DNA of 64,000 nt from Allodiplogaster sudhausi. Taxonomy: Eukaryota; Nematoda; Chromadorea; Rhabditida; Diplogasteridae. A program made the position numbers and the translations under genes. The notes below the pieces were generated by a model. It saw only the letters and a list, made by a program, of their open reading frames with translations. It did not search any database and was not told the DNA's origin. Location: the NCBI GenBank assembly GCA_945643635.1, contig CALZFC010000031.1, positions 1,460,501-1,524,500 on the forward strand. The letters run 5' to 3'. Each line of letters opens with the position of its first letter. The stretch's first letter is position 1. This document shows positions 48,898 through 60,739 of the stretch, one piece after another.

Positions 48898-50322
48898 ATG
48901 ACTGGAGTCAGTTCCTTTATTCTTTCCTATTGCTTTTCTTAAAATAGTTTTTATATTCATTAAATGTATCTTCATATAACTGATAGCCACTGCATATGAA
49001 GTATTGTGTGCTGCCACTTCAGAAGCTTCTCCTTCTGGCCCTCGTCGGCCTGGCCGCGGCCCTCCCGGATGCCGCCCTCAAGCTGAAGGGCAAGGACCTG
49101 GCTGACTACGTTAATGCTGCGCAGAGGGACTGGGTCGCCGACCACACTACCGCTGCCTCGCCCGCGCGCGCCGCCGCCCTCATGAGCATCAAGTACACCC
49201 GCCACCCCTCGGATGCTCAGGTGCCGTTGCTATCTCCTGTTGCATGAGACAACCGGCAACGCAGACTGTTTAGGTCAACGAGGTCGAGCTGACCAAGGAG
49301 CAGCTGGCTGCCATTCCCGACTCTTTCGACGCCCGCCAGAAGTGGCCCCAGTGCGCCCGTATCGGCTACATCCGCGACCAGTCCAACTGCGGCTCGTGCT
49401 GGGCCTTCGCGGCCGCCGAGGCCATGTCCGACCGTACCTGCATCTTCTCGAACGGAGCCAAGCAGCCCGTGCTCGCCGCCTCCGACCCGCTCGCCTGCTG
49501 CGGCTCCTTCTGCGGCTACGGTTGTGAGGGAGGATACCCAATCCGCGCCTGGAACTACTGGGTCAAGACTGGCGTCGTCACCGGAGACGGCTTCTACGAG
49601 GGAGCTGGCTGCTTCCCGTACCCGATCGAGCCCTGCGGCACGCACACCTTCAACGGCACCGTCCACCACCACGACTGCTTCTCCGATGCCCAGACTCCGT
49701 CGTGCACCAAGACCTGCAAGTCTGGCTACCCCACCGCCTTCGCTCAGGACAAGTGGTTCGGTCAGTGCTGCACGGTCATGAAGAATTCTGCTGAGTGGTG
49801 TGATTAGTTTAAATCTTTGAATCTTCAGGCAAGTCCGCGTATGCCGTCCCAGCCAAGGAGGCCTCCATCCAGAACGAGATCCTCACCAACGGCCCGGTCG
49901 AGGCTGCCTTCACCGTCTATGCCGACTTCATGCAGTACAAGACCGGAGTCTACCACGTAAGCTATCCTTGATGTACCATTCATTAGGCCTGTCCATTCAC
50001 TACATCAATTAGTGATGAAGGTAACTAAACAGTCCACGATAATACGATCAATATGTTCAGCACACCGCCGGAGGCGTTGAGGGAGGCCACGCCGTCAAGA
50101 TCCTCGGATGGGGAGTCGAGTCTGGCACCAAGTATTGGCTCGTTGCCAACTCGTGGAACACCGACTGGGGACTCACTGGTGAGTTGACAATTACGAAACA
50201 TCAAATAGCAGATGGATGGACTCTTCTCAAATCGACTGGTTTCAGGCTACTTCAAGATCCGCCGTGGCAACGACGAGTGCGGCATCGAGTCCGGAATCGT
50301 CGCTGGTCTTCCCAAGCTGTAA
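48898..50322 (+). CDS. Cathepsin B-like cysteine protease 4
   Basis: The short first exon MTG (ATG at 48898) is followed at 49021 by [19 protein letters not shown], which completes the signal peptide, then a propeptide containing [10 protein letters not shown] and [11 protein letters not shown]. Further exons are 49275-49761, 49829-49958, 50061-50178 and 50246-50322. The catalytic Cys is in [15 protein letters not shown], the His in [15 protein letters not shown] and the Asn in ANSWNTDWG. The loop [20 protein letters not shown] lacks EHH. Codons are very GC-rich at third positions. The His exon is almost identical to that of protease 5, which suggests recent duplication or gene conversion. 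Confidence 0.94.
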
Positions 50323-51897
50323 AGCATTCAATACTTCATCCCGATAAAGAGCAACATTATTTCTGTACAGATTATATATATACCTAATAATAAAACATTT
50401 CATATCTATGACATATTGCAAGCAAGAAGTGATGAAGAGATCCAAAAGAAATAGTTATGCAGATAGTAATATCTACATGCATACTTACATATGTATATTA
50501 GTCAAGTACTCAAGTACATAATATGTAGTTAGATATCATCAACATATCATACATTATCTACATACATATGTACATAACAAAAACACAAAGCAGCTTATAT
50601 CCAACCTCAAGTATGTATTAAGAGTAAAGCAGGCTCGGATCAGTATAGTTAACAAAATTTTGAATTGAATAAGAAATAAAGAGTATTGGGAAGAAACAGG
50701 TAAAGGAAGCAATTTTCTTTGTATACGTTTGTCCGGGAACAGCAAAACAGTATTCCCAATATCGCTGTCCGCATTGCGTTGCTATATCTACCAATAAAGA
50801 ATATTAAAAAAGCTGTTTGTTTAGTCTAATGCAACATTCACTGTGTAAAATAGCACATCCCGAAGGAAATAAATCATTCCCTTTGGAGCAGTGTCTAAAC
50901 TCATCGAATTTGCGGTTATATTTAAATATGTGCATTGTTAGCATATCAGGCATTCTAGTAATGTAGTCTGCTCAAAATTTATGAAATGCTTTTGATGTTA
51001 TTGTGAAGAGTGATCTGTGCAATTTTTGATTAAAAAAATGAAGCATCTCCGTAAGCCCCGGCATCAATAGCAACAGCGAGATTAAGATCGCCCGTTATCT
51101 CCATAAGAGGCTTAAGAGTACCGGACACATAGACTGGCAGGAACGGTACTTTGGACTTTTGGAGAGTACTCTGAGGTAGCAGTGTAACATACAGTTTTAG
51201 TCATTTTTTTCTTTAAAAAAAGTTCCGTAAGTGATATCCTAGGCCTGAACGAACAAAAATGCACATTCAGTTGTGCCTAATTATATTTTAAGTCAACAAG
51301 TCTACAAAGAAGTTCTAATGAAATGCATAATTGTTCAGAAGAAAATCACTGAATCATACCAACTCGGATTATTATCGATGCTTCTTCTCACTTCATAAAT
51401 ACAGGACATCTCAAAGCAGTGGGATCCGGTCTGTTTAAAAAATATTCACTTCTGACAGTTCAGCGGCTTTTAGTGTAGTGGCGGAATTCTTGCATAGCCC
51501 GCGTCATATCAGAAATTCTGAGAGAGTGGCGTCACTGCATCCTCGAACTAAAAGCTTATTCCGACGCCAAAGAATGCGTGATAGTGCAGCGTAGCAGCAT
51601 CAGCAGAACGCGGCACGGAGCAAGTGTCGCCGAGGGAGAAGATAAGAGGGCCGCTTGTGAGTCGGCTGGTTACATTCAGATCACGCAGAGAATTAGAGTC
51701 AACTCTCAGTTCGCACTCAATGAGAGAAAGTGAGATAAAGAATGAAATGGAAGCACAAGAGAAAAATATGAGAGAGAGCACCTGATTGAAGGAGTCGCAA
51801 AGAAAAAAAAATGTCAGATCTAAAGGGCTCCTCTCTCTTGCCTCGCACACAAATTCACTCAAGATGGCGTCAAACCCTATTTGGGCTCAGATAGTAG
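50323..51897. other. Intergenic between cathepsins 4 and 5
   Basis: No gene is supported. ATGTACAT-type repeats lie at about 50475-50580. GATA motifs (AGATAAGAG near 51640, AGATAAAG near 51731) lie within 320 bp of the cathepsin 5 start. Confidence 0.5.
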
Positions 51898-51905
51898 TAT
51901 AAAAG
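51898..51905 (+). promoter_or_regulatory. TATA box of cathepsin 5
   Basis: TATAAAAG lies 50 bp before the ATG at 51955, followed by TTCACTGTCAACGGCAGC, matching the leader of cathepsin 4. Confidence 0.7.
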
Positions 51906-51954
51906 CCGGGAGAGGTGGAGGATGCTTCACTGTCAACGGCAGCCAACCACCACT

Positions 51955-53376
51955 ATGACTGGAGTCAGTTCACCACTTATGCCTTTCGTTCTCTCCGCTT
52001 CTCTTTCATTCATTTTCTAAGAAGCAAAGATAATTATTTATTTTTATTTTCAATAAATCTTTCTTTCGTACAGTTTGATCTTTTTCCCTTGCAGAAGCTT
52101 CTCCTTCTGGCCCTCGTCGGCCTGGCTACAGCCATCCCGGATGCCGCGCTCAAGCTGAAGGGCAAGGACCTGACTGACTACGTCAACGCCGCCCAGAACG
52201 AGTGGAAGGCTGACCACACCCGCGCTGCGCCCGCCCAGCGCGCTGCCCACCTCATGGCCATCAAGTACACCCGCCATCCCGCCGACGCCGAGGTCAAGCC
52301 GGTCACCCTCACCAAGGAGGAGCGCGCCGCCATCCCCGACTCCTTCGATGCTCGCCAGCAGTGGCCTCAGTGCACTCGCATCGGCTACATCCGTGACCAG
52401 TCCGACTGCGGCTCGTGCTGGGCCTTCGCCGCCGCCGAGGCCATGTCCGACCGCGTCTGCATCGCCACCAACGGAGCCAAGCAGCCCGTGCTCGCCGCCA
52501 CCGACCCGCTCGCCTGCTGCGGATCTTACTGTGGATACGGCTGCGAGGGAGGATACCCAATCCGCGCCTGGAACTGGTGGGTCAAGACTGGCCTCGTCAC
52601 CGGAGACGGCTACTACGAGGGAGCTGGCTGCCTGCCGTACCCGATCGAGCCCTGCGGCACGCACACCTTCAACGGCACCGTCCACCACCACGACTGCTTC
52701 GAGGAGGCCGACACCCCGTCCTGCACCAAGAGGTGCCAGAACGGATACCCCACCCCGTATGCCCAGGACAAGGTGTTCGGTCAGTACATTTTGAATGTTA
52801 TGAAGAATGATCTGTCATCAACATTTAACAATCACACAATGTTGGTAGCTTAACTTGAGAAATATTGATTTTAGGCAAGTCTGCTTACGCCGTCCCGGCC
52901 AACGAGGCCGCCATCCAGAAGGAGATTCTTACCAACGGCCCCGTCGAGGCTGCCTTCACTGTCTACTCCGACTTCATGCACTACACCACCGGTGTCTACC
53001 ACGTAAGTGCAATCTACTTACACTGTAAACCAACGGTTTCTAATATTTAAAAACCACAGTTTTCAAAATGTGATTAAAGTGATTATGTTTCTAGCACACC
53101 GCCGGAGGCGTTGAGGGAGGCCACGCCGTCAAGATCCTCGGATGGGGAGTTGAATCCGGCACCAAGTACTGGCTCGTTGCCAACTCGTGGAACAACGACT
53201 GGGGACTTGACGGTAAGATTCTGATAATTCATAAAGCAATATTTAAAACGAATATAATAATGAGAAAATGTTAATTTTTCTCATTGATTGTCGTTTCAGG
53301 CTACTTCAAGATCCGCCGTGGCAACGACGAGTGCGGCATCGAGTCCGGAATCGTCGCTGGTCTCGCCAAGGTCTAA
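51955..53376 (+). CDS. Cathepsin B-like cysteine protease 5
   Basis: The first exon is MTG. The second, 52095-52780, holds in one piece the signal peptide end ([12 protein letters not shown]), the propeptide and most of the mature enzyme; cathepsins 3, 4 and 6 have an intron after the propeptide KYTRHP/KYTKHP segment that is absent here. The catalytic Cys lies in [15 protein letters not shown], the His in [15 protein letters not shown] and the Asn in ANSWNNDWG. The loop [20 protein letters not shown] lacks EHH. Later exons are 52875-53002, about 53096-53212 and 53301-53376, ending GLAKV. It is convergent with cathepsin 6, with 877 bp between the stops. Confidence 0.94.
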
Positions 53377-54252
53377 GATGTCTCCACTGTGCCATACGCA
53401 TTTTGTATATTACATATATAAATATTATTAATAAAACTTGCAATAATAAAAGATACAACCTATACCTTGTTACATGCAGCAGAAGAATGGAAAGAAACTA
53501 AGCAACATGATGAAATATTAAAGCTTATGAAATGCGAGGTACCTATGCGGAACTTTCATGCAATATGCATGTATGTACGCATAAATATACATACATACAT
53601 ATATGTATGTACATCTATTAGCAGGAAAAGCTCTGTCTTTCATAATGAGCAAAATTAGGCCGAAATGAAGCCTTTAATTCGAACCTAGGATTATACATTT
53701 CATAGATAGTCTTGGAAATCTCTTAGCCAGTACACTGTCGCCTATAAGTTCAACTTTCAGTAATAATCAAAAACTGATGTGGGAACAGAAATAAGGCAGC
53801 ATAAGGAAAATATCTAAGATTTGCCTTATTATCCCGCGGGTACAGCAGCAGCCCCGGGAGACGTCCTCGACACGTGGAGGGGCGGAGGGAGGGGCAGGTC
53901 GCCGCCCCCGCCATCTTGAAGGAATCCGATGAGTTGCGAACGCGTCGGCGACCGTGCTGCTTCTGAACATCTTTTGGCCAATCGCAAGTTCTTCTGTGAC
54001 ACTATGTCGGTTAAATATTAGAACACTATTAACACATGCGATGAACTCCGCTAGTTCAACCACACATCATTGAGAGTTCATCCTGGCGCTTATTTTATCC
54101 GGAACAGCAGTGATGTTTTGCTTTTCAACATTCGTGGATATTTTCTAAGAAGATCATCTTGTTGCTTGTGAATTCCAGGTGTGCCAAATCATGTAACTTT
54201 ATCAGATTCAATTTTCGAAACATAAAAAATATTAAAATGGTCGGCACAAGCT
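53377..54252. other. Convergent intergenic between cathepsins 5 and 6
   Basis: It contains an AATAAA signal after cathepsin 5 (about 53431), ATGTAT/ACATAC repeats at 53565-53610 and a GC-rich patch at 53835-53960. A 98-codon minus-strand frame (53767-54063) was not recognised and is not called. Confidence 0.5.
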
Positions 54253-56064
54253 CTACAACTTGGGCAAGCCGGCCACGATTCCCTTCTCGATTCCACACTC
54301 GTCGTGGCCACGGCGGATCTTGAAGAAGCCTGAAAACTCACATTCCTGGTTCAGTCAATCTATGTAACAATTAAACAATTAAACTCAAAACACAACACTT
54401 TGTAGAAAAATACATACACACTTAAAAAGTATACAAAAACGTTTCATTGTGTCTGTATTTGGAATAAAAGAAAAAGATTCGCAGGCTCACCATCAAGTCC
54501 CCATTCGACGTTCCACGAGTTGGCAACGAGCCAATACTTGGTGTCGGATTCGACTCCCCACCCGATGATCTTGACCGCGTGGCCTCCCTCAACGCCTCCA
54601 GCGGTGTGCTGAAATAAAGACATTCACAAATGGAAAAATACAATTTTAATTGAAAAAATTCATTTTAATAACAAGAAAGATAGACGAACAGACTGGTACA
54701 CTTTGAAATGTTTTCCTAGTTTGTTGCGTGCTAACATGGTAGACTCCAGTCTTGTAGTGCATGAAGTCAGCGTAGACAGTGAAAGCAGCCTCGACCGGGC
54801 CGTTCGTGAGGATCTCTTGCTGGATCGCTGCCTCCGTCGCGTGCACCGCGTACGCTGACTTCCCTCAAGCAGCTACTTTGCTCTCTTTCGTAGTGGGAGA
54901 CTGGTAATTGTATTTACAATCCACTCACCACTCTTTGCTCTCTCTTTCCCCTACACTCTCTCGTTGTCGTCTCTCACCGCCTTCTCGTCATCCAAGACCA
55001 ACCATGCCACTTGTCCTGCTCGTACGCGGTAGCATATCCAGACTGGCATTTCTTGGTGCACGAGGGAGTGGATGCCTCTCCCTTGCAGTCGTGGTGGTGG
55101 ACAGTGCCGTTGAAGGTGTGCGTGCCGCAGGGCTCGATCGGGTACGGCAGACAGCCGCTGCCTTCGTAGAAGCCGTTGCCAGTGACAACTCCGGTGCGCA
55201 CCCACCAGTTCCAGGCGCGGATTGGGTAGCCACCACGGCAACTGAAAATGCAATATTATTTTAACAGAAGACTGAATTATTTAAAAATTTGCATTTGCAA
55301 TATAAAGATCTGTATGTATGTATGTATGTATGTACTAGCCCGTATCCACAGTAGGATCCGCAGCATGCGAGCGGGTCGGTGGCGGCGAGCACGGGCTGCT
55401 TGGCGCCGTTCGAGGCGATGCAGATGCGATCAGACATGGCCTCGGCGGCAGCGAAGGCCCAGCATGAGCCGCAGTCCGACTGGTCTCGGATGTAGCCGAT
55501 GCTGGAGCACTGCGGCCATTGCTGGCGGGCGTCGAAGGAGTCGGGGATGGCTGCCAGCTGCTCCTTCGTCAGACTCACTTCCTCGGCCTGAAATCAACGC
55601 TTTTTAGAAGGCATTCCTTGAAGGTAATATGATGAACTTAATGAAAAGTCGATTATTGTTTAAAAAAATTCCGTTCTTCAAAGTAACCTTAACATCAGCA
55701 GGATGCTTTGTGTACTTGATGCTCATGAGTGAGTTGACTCTCCTAGCAAAAGTCTCAGCCAGACTATGGTCGGCGACCCATTCCCTCTGCGCAGCATTGA
55801 CGTAGTCAGCCAGGTCCTTGCCCTTCAGCAGCAGAGCTGCATCCGGGATGGCAGAGGCTAGCCCGATGAGGGCGATCAGCACGACGAATTGCTAAATAAA
55901 GAATAATTAGCAATCATTTATTGGTACTTACGAAACAAAATACGTTGCCGAGATAATGTATATATATATATGTAGGTATGTATTTTTAAATTAACATTCT
56001 ACTTTCCATTATTTTTGGTTGATCTAAAATACCAAGAGAAGACTAAAAAGTCTTGGCTAACCAT
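54253..56064 (-). CDS. Cathepsin B-like cysteine protease 6
   Basis: The first exon is a single Met codon (ATG at 56064, donor ATG|gttagc). The second gives [20 protein letters not shown], the rest of the signal peptide, then [17 protein letters not shown]. The catalytic Cys exon (55336-55587) reads [15 protein letters not shown] and ends CGSYCGYG at a GC donor (GG|gctagt). That intron, inside the CGYG-CxGGYP segment, is absent from proteases 3-5. The loop is [20 protein letters not shown] followed by DCKGEAS. The His ([15 protein letters not shown]) and Asn (ANSWNVEWG) are present; the end is GLPKL at 54253. The prosegment and active site look intact. Confidence 0.9.
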
Positions 56065-56122
56065 TTCGATCCGATTGCCTTCCAAAAGAGAAGCAATGAT
56101 GAATCCATGCCACTGACATCTC

Positions 56123-56130
56123 TTATATAA
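56123..56130 (-). promoter_or_regulatory. TATA box of cathepsin 6
   Basis: TTATATAA (palindromic) lies about 60 bp upstream of the ATG at 56064, similar in position to the boxes of the three sister genes. Confidence 0.55.
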
Positions 56131-57263
56131 GCTCTCGGTGGCTGATATGCTCGATTATTGGTGCTTAAAATGTCATGCCGCGTGTCAAGACAACGAAAGA
56201 CGAAGCCGCCCCCGATTCTTGATCTACTGTTCCCCCTTTCTCTTGTATCATTTCTTTCTTTACATCCGATTTTGCTAGTTCTTCAAGTTCTCTTGGTGTT
56301 CTTATCGCTTTCCAGTGGAGTCCAAATGATGCTCTCGTGGTTTCAGGCAGTGCCAGAAGTCCAATACTTGAAGATGATAAGAGTCCAGTGAGAAACGCCC
56401 CCGCAATTCAACTCAATTCGTTTCGTGGAACAGTTATACACAAGCAATAAAATGAGAACAGAACACACTTCTATACTTTGCTCTTCTAATCTTTTTCGAC
56501 ATTTACAACGATTTGGCTTCAGGGAAAATAAAGCATACAATTCATTTCATATGCGGGATTCAAGCAATACGAAACAGCAAATGAGAATATGAGCTGATTT
56601 ACGATTATGATGTGACAGTAGTTTTGAAATGCATAAACTTTTCTGCAAACATGTAGATGAGCCAGATTCAGAGCCCTATAATTGCTCCTTTTTATATCAA
56701 CTGGAAATGCTGCTTCATACGAGCATCACTTGTATTTGATGGCTCAACTCTCTAGATGGCGTGAAATAATCTCTTCCTGAGCTCCTTTCTGTATTCTGTG
56801 ATGGTCATGCACAGTACGCATTTTATTTGCAAAGCTGTATTGTAGCAGAGAACATTTTGAATTTATCTTCGTCCTCGAACTATTTGTTTTTAAAATGAAA
56901 TGGGAGCATTACTTGACAACAATCTTTTTTCGTGTTAGATCCCAAAGGATATCAGGGGTACGTTCAAGCGAACCGATGAAAGACAATGATGAATAAGAAA
57001 AAAGTGTTTATCGTAATCGCTCTCGTGCTGATGTCTTCATCTAATCCTCCCTGGCATGATCGCTAGCAAACAGTCTAACATAAGCCACTCGGTTGACAAG
57101 TTGCATAAGTACTCCTTCATAAGAGGCATATAGTATTCGCTTCCAGTTTTTTTTGCACAAGCGAGATTCAGTCGATTTTGGTGTTAATGCCTCCTGTGAA
57201 TTAACTGAAGAAGAAAAAAAAAGATTTGCTTCGTTGACATGCTGCTGGATATCTCGCATTCAG
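56131..57263. other. Intergenic between cathepsin 6 and P450 remnant
   Basis: No gene, repeat or element could be supported; short open frames appear random. Confidence 0.5.
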
Positions 57264-58195
57264 GAGGAAGTCGAGACTTTCATGGGCGCAGGTTGAACAT
57301 CGTCGGAACAAGCTCCGCCCACCCGTCCGGTAATCCGCTCTCCAATTCAGGCCACGACACGACGGCAGCTGCGCAAGGTTGGCTTTTGTGGTGTCTTGCG
57401 TGCCATCCGGAGGCGCAGGAGCGGGCCAGAGGGGAAGTATTGTAGCGCTTTTGTAAGTATAACTCCTGGTGAACAAAATTGGGTTGTCTTCAATGTGCTC
57501 ACTTGGTACTTGATGATGAGATGATTGACTGATTGTGAAACAGCTGCTGACCCTGACGGAGAATGCACGACGGCCCACGTCCGTGAGATGCCATTCCTCG
57601 ACTCCGCCTGTATCCATCAGCACCGAATATAATCCGAGAGCTCCAAGGGGACCTGCCTATGGGTACTAGAAGCGCATGCATTTCTACTATACATAATACA
57701 TTCACTCAATTTCTGTATTTATACATTCGATGACTGTTGTATTTCAGGCCAGCACATCCTCCCAGCTGGCGCATCCGTCCATTGACATTCACCTTAATGA
57801 ATATGTCAGCAGCACATTCAGGCAAACACTAAACTCTTTAAGGTCTATGAGAAGCCGTACTCTTTCATTCCTGAGCGTTTTCTGAAGGAGAGCGAAACCA
57901 AGCACCACGTCTTCGACTACATTCCCTTCTCAGCCGGACCACGGAATCGGTACCTTTTGCATTATTAAATTACTATCAGATGGACTTGAGAAAGATTATT
58001 AACCGATTTTCTCTTATCATGATAGAACCATCTTAAGGTCAAAAGTTTGCAATTCGCGAGAAGCTAGTGATGATTTCTTGGCTGCTCCGCCGCTTCCGTT
58101 TCATCGGAGTCGTCTCATTCGATCAGAACCAACGCTGCCTTGACATGATTCTCAAGCCAAGCCAAGGCTGTCCAGTTCGAATTCAAAAACTCTAA
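57264..58195 (+). pseudogene. Cytochrome P450, C-terminal remnant
   Basis: Only the last third of a P450 is visible. The I-helix reads EEVETFMGAG (57264-57293) joined to HDTTAAAQGWLLWCLACHP. After a degenerate segment come [28 protein letters not shown] and [10 protein letters not shown], then [11 protein letters not shown] near the haem-binding loop and QKFAIREKLVMISWLLRRF. The Glu of the K-helix ExxR is not seen. IDIHL is out of frame with the preceding HILPAGASV. The haem-ligand Cys that should follow GPRN is missing at the exon join. No N-terminal exons occur in the 1.1 kb upstream. It therefore looks like a decayed fragment. Confidence 0.8.
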
Positions 58196-58409
58196 CAACA
58201 TTTAGAATTTTGTGTCACTATACATGTTCCAGATAACGAATGGTACTATTTAAAATGTTAAATATATTAAATAAAGATTTATTGCAGTCGAACGACATGG
58301 CATGAGTGTGAAAACGTACAAAACGAACCCGTGGGTCTCCTTATCTGAGCATATGGGTGTATAGTGACTCACAAGGCAGAACAGCTTCTCTCTCCCTCTG
58401 TCTCTCTCT

Positions 58410-58450
<41 letters not shown>

Positions 58451-58863
58451 CATTTTCTCCCTACCTTCCACGCCTTTCCCCCTTCTATTCAGTGACACCT
58501 TTCATCTTTTCTCTCTTCCTTCTCTTTCGTGCCAGTGGAATGGACACAAATTGATTATATTTTCATCCTTAGCATCACCGTTTGCCCTTCCTGGTGAAAT
58601 GATTTCGTATTTCTCTTGTAAAACAACATTCAGGTTTAACGTTTTGAAACTGACAATGAGAGAAGCAAAATGATTTCCTTATCGGCCGTTGCATGGAAAT
58701 TGCTTTTTTTATTTCGGGAGTTCGACTACAAACAATTTATCTCTTATTCTTTCCAAACACTTATTATTTAATCGAAATTTTTCAATAGAAATATGTATGT
58801 ATGTACATGCATACATATGTATGTGCCTACATATGTATGTATCAATACAGACCTTACGCTGTT
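58196..58863. repeat. CT microsatellite and ATGTACAT repeat spacer
   Basis: A (CT)n tract lies at about 58390-58447, and a palindromic ATGTATGTACATGCATACAT-type repeat at 58793-58842, directly before the small gene at 58864. Confidence 0.8.
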
Positions 58864-59375
58864 ATGGCGGACTATCAGACTGCCGGAGGCAGCAATTGCG
58901 TGAAAGAGGAAGCCAGGAATATGCAATGGTTCTTGGTGAGTTTTTGCTTGCCCTGAGTATATTAACAAATTCTATTAGCAAATCTTGAGCGGTTTTTCGT
59001 CGTTGAAGTTGCAATTAATTACTCATTTCCGTACAATTCGTGTTGTTTTTCATCTTCACTGTTCAGGTGGACCTCTCTCGCCGTCTCAAAGAAGCAGAAG
59101 CAACAATGGCTGAGCTTCGCGCGGAGAATGAGCGCCTGAGAAGAGAAGCATCCACTCGCCCTCTCTATCCCGTGGTCGCCGAGACTCTTCCTTCCGCGCC
59201 TCCCCTGCCCCATCCAAGGACGCGGAGTCGAGTGGAGTCGGCGCTTGAGTTGAGGGATTTCAGACAAGCCGAACCTGTGAAACCTCTGCCAGTCGAACTT
59301 ATCTTCGTCATTATCATTATAACACTCACTCTCAATCACATTGTTTCATATATCCTAAACATTGTGCAGTCGTGA
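58864..59375 (+). CDS. Small predicted tail-anchored coiled-coil protein, family unknown
   Basis: Two exons (58864-58935, 59067-59375) joined in phase 0 give about 126 residues. The N-terminus is MADYQTAGGSNC. A short heptad-like coiled coil (about residues 25-50, LSRRLKEAEATMAELRAENE) is followed by a Pro-rich linker. A hydrophobic C-terminal segment, ELIFVIIIITLTLNHIVSYI, lies close to the end NIVQS. This is the layout of a tail-anchored membrane protein of the ER or mitochondrial outer membrane, with the coiled coil facing the cytosol. The splice sites are good (TTCTTG|gtgagt, ttcag|GTGGAC). I do not recognise the family. Confidence 0.62.
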
Positions 59376-60739
59376 TGCAAAATATTCAAACTATGACTAA
59401 TTTAATTTCTTCAAACTTACCACTTCAATACGAGAAGTTATTCAGTAACAGATAAAATTATTTTGAAATTCATTCAGACTTCATGGCAGGATATTTATTT
59501 GTTTTCATTGTAGGAATAAACAAGTTTGTTCAAAAATACAGTGCGAACGTGAAATATGTATGTAGGCCAACGATGTTCTTTATTGTTAAAGGAGGCCTAA
59601 AGAGAAAAACTCCTACCACGAAGTCCCTGACGGATTTGGACGGAATGATAAAAAGTACGGAGTAAAGAATCAAAAGAAATGGTGCTACTGCTCCTTGCCT
59701 CTCTCCCCAGAAACTTGTGGTTTGCACCACTGCCAGGTGAGGCTACGTGTTAAGAAAAACCCGGCCAATGTTGGTTGCGCGCACCATTTGTATGCAATTC
59801 ATGGGCATGACTCGGTTGGCCCCAGCGGCCACAGTGTGGCTCTTTCAAAAATTTTTGAAAATGGCGGGAAAATAAAATATTTGGGAATTCAAAGTAGAAA
59901 ACAGTGTTAATTTCCTCAGGGCATGAAGGTTTTTGTGACTTCGGGACACTTGGGATCGAAGTTTCTAGCACAACCCGACCAAATAAGGCGAAAAAAACAA
60001 AACATTATTTATTCGCCTCGGACCTCCTTTAAGGGCATTTATACTTCTTTTATCCATCAGTTATGCAAGAACAGTATAACTAAAAATGCACTTTCAGAAA
60101 CTTATAAAAGGTGTCTAAAATGCAGTGCTGGCATCACTTCTATCATCTTCTTCGTATCCAGCCGGCTGCATCTCCAGTCTCCTCTCCCCTTCGTCAAGCT
60201 CTACGAGAAGAGGAGATGAACAACTGGCTCAAGAAGCTCTTCCGAAGTAGCGGGGAAAAAAACCCCGCGAAAAGCAGCAGCGAGAGTCCGCCATTTTGAA
60301 TCTTCTATCATATTGAACTAATGTTTGAAAAAAAGCAAACGTTGATCTGGAACCAAAATATGCTAAAGATGCCTTTCCATTTCAGGCCGTCATAGTAGCT
60401 CCAGTGTCAGTATGCTTGGACGGAAACAAAGGCGACTGAAAAATTTGAATTGTGGCGACACAAAGCCGAAATTCGGATAATGAGAAGAATATTTTCGGAT
60501 GAATTCATGAAAATGTTGTATCGATGAGATTTGCAGGACGATTTAATTTCATTTGATGAAGATGGAAATTTGACATTGCAATTTGAAAGAATTATAATGA
60601 CCGAAGATTGCAAAGGAGTAATATTTAAAAAATTTATTAAGGAAGCTTCCTTGGATTGTTAGATTAGTGTGTCTATAGTATCCATGATCTTTCTTTACAG
60701 GACCAGCGAAGACGCCCGCGACGCGGGAATGCCTCGCAG
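59376..60739. other. Intergenic or 5' region of the kinase gene
   Basis: No gene is firmly supported. A frame at about 60216-60299 starting MNNWLKKLFRSSGEK could be a first exon of the kinase gene but has no convincing donor. The rest shows nothing recognisable. Confidence 0.35.

Noticed and set aside
52050..52691. 213-codon frame antisense to cathepsin 5
   Set aside because: It is a shadow of the GC-rich coding strand; similar antisense frames lie opposite cathepsins 3, 4 and 6.
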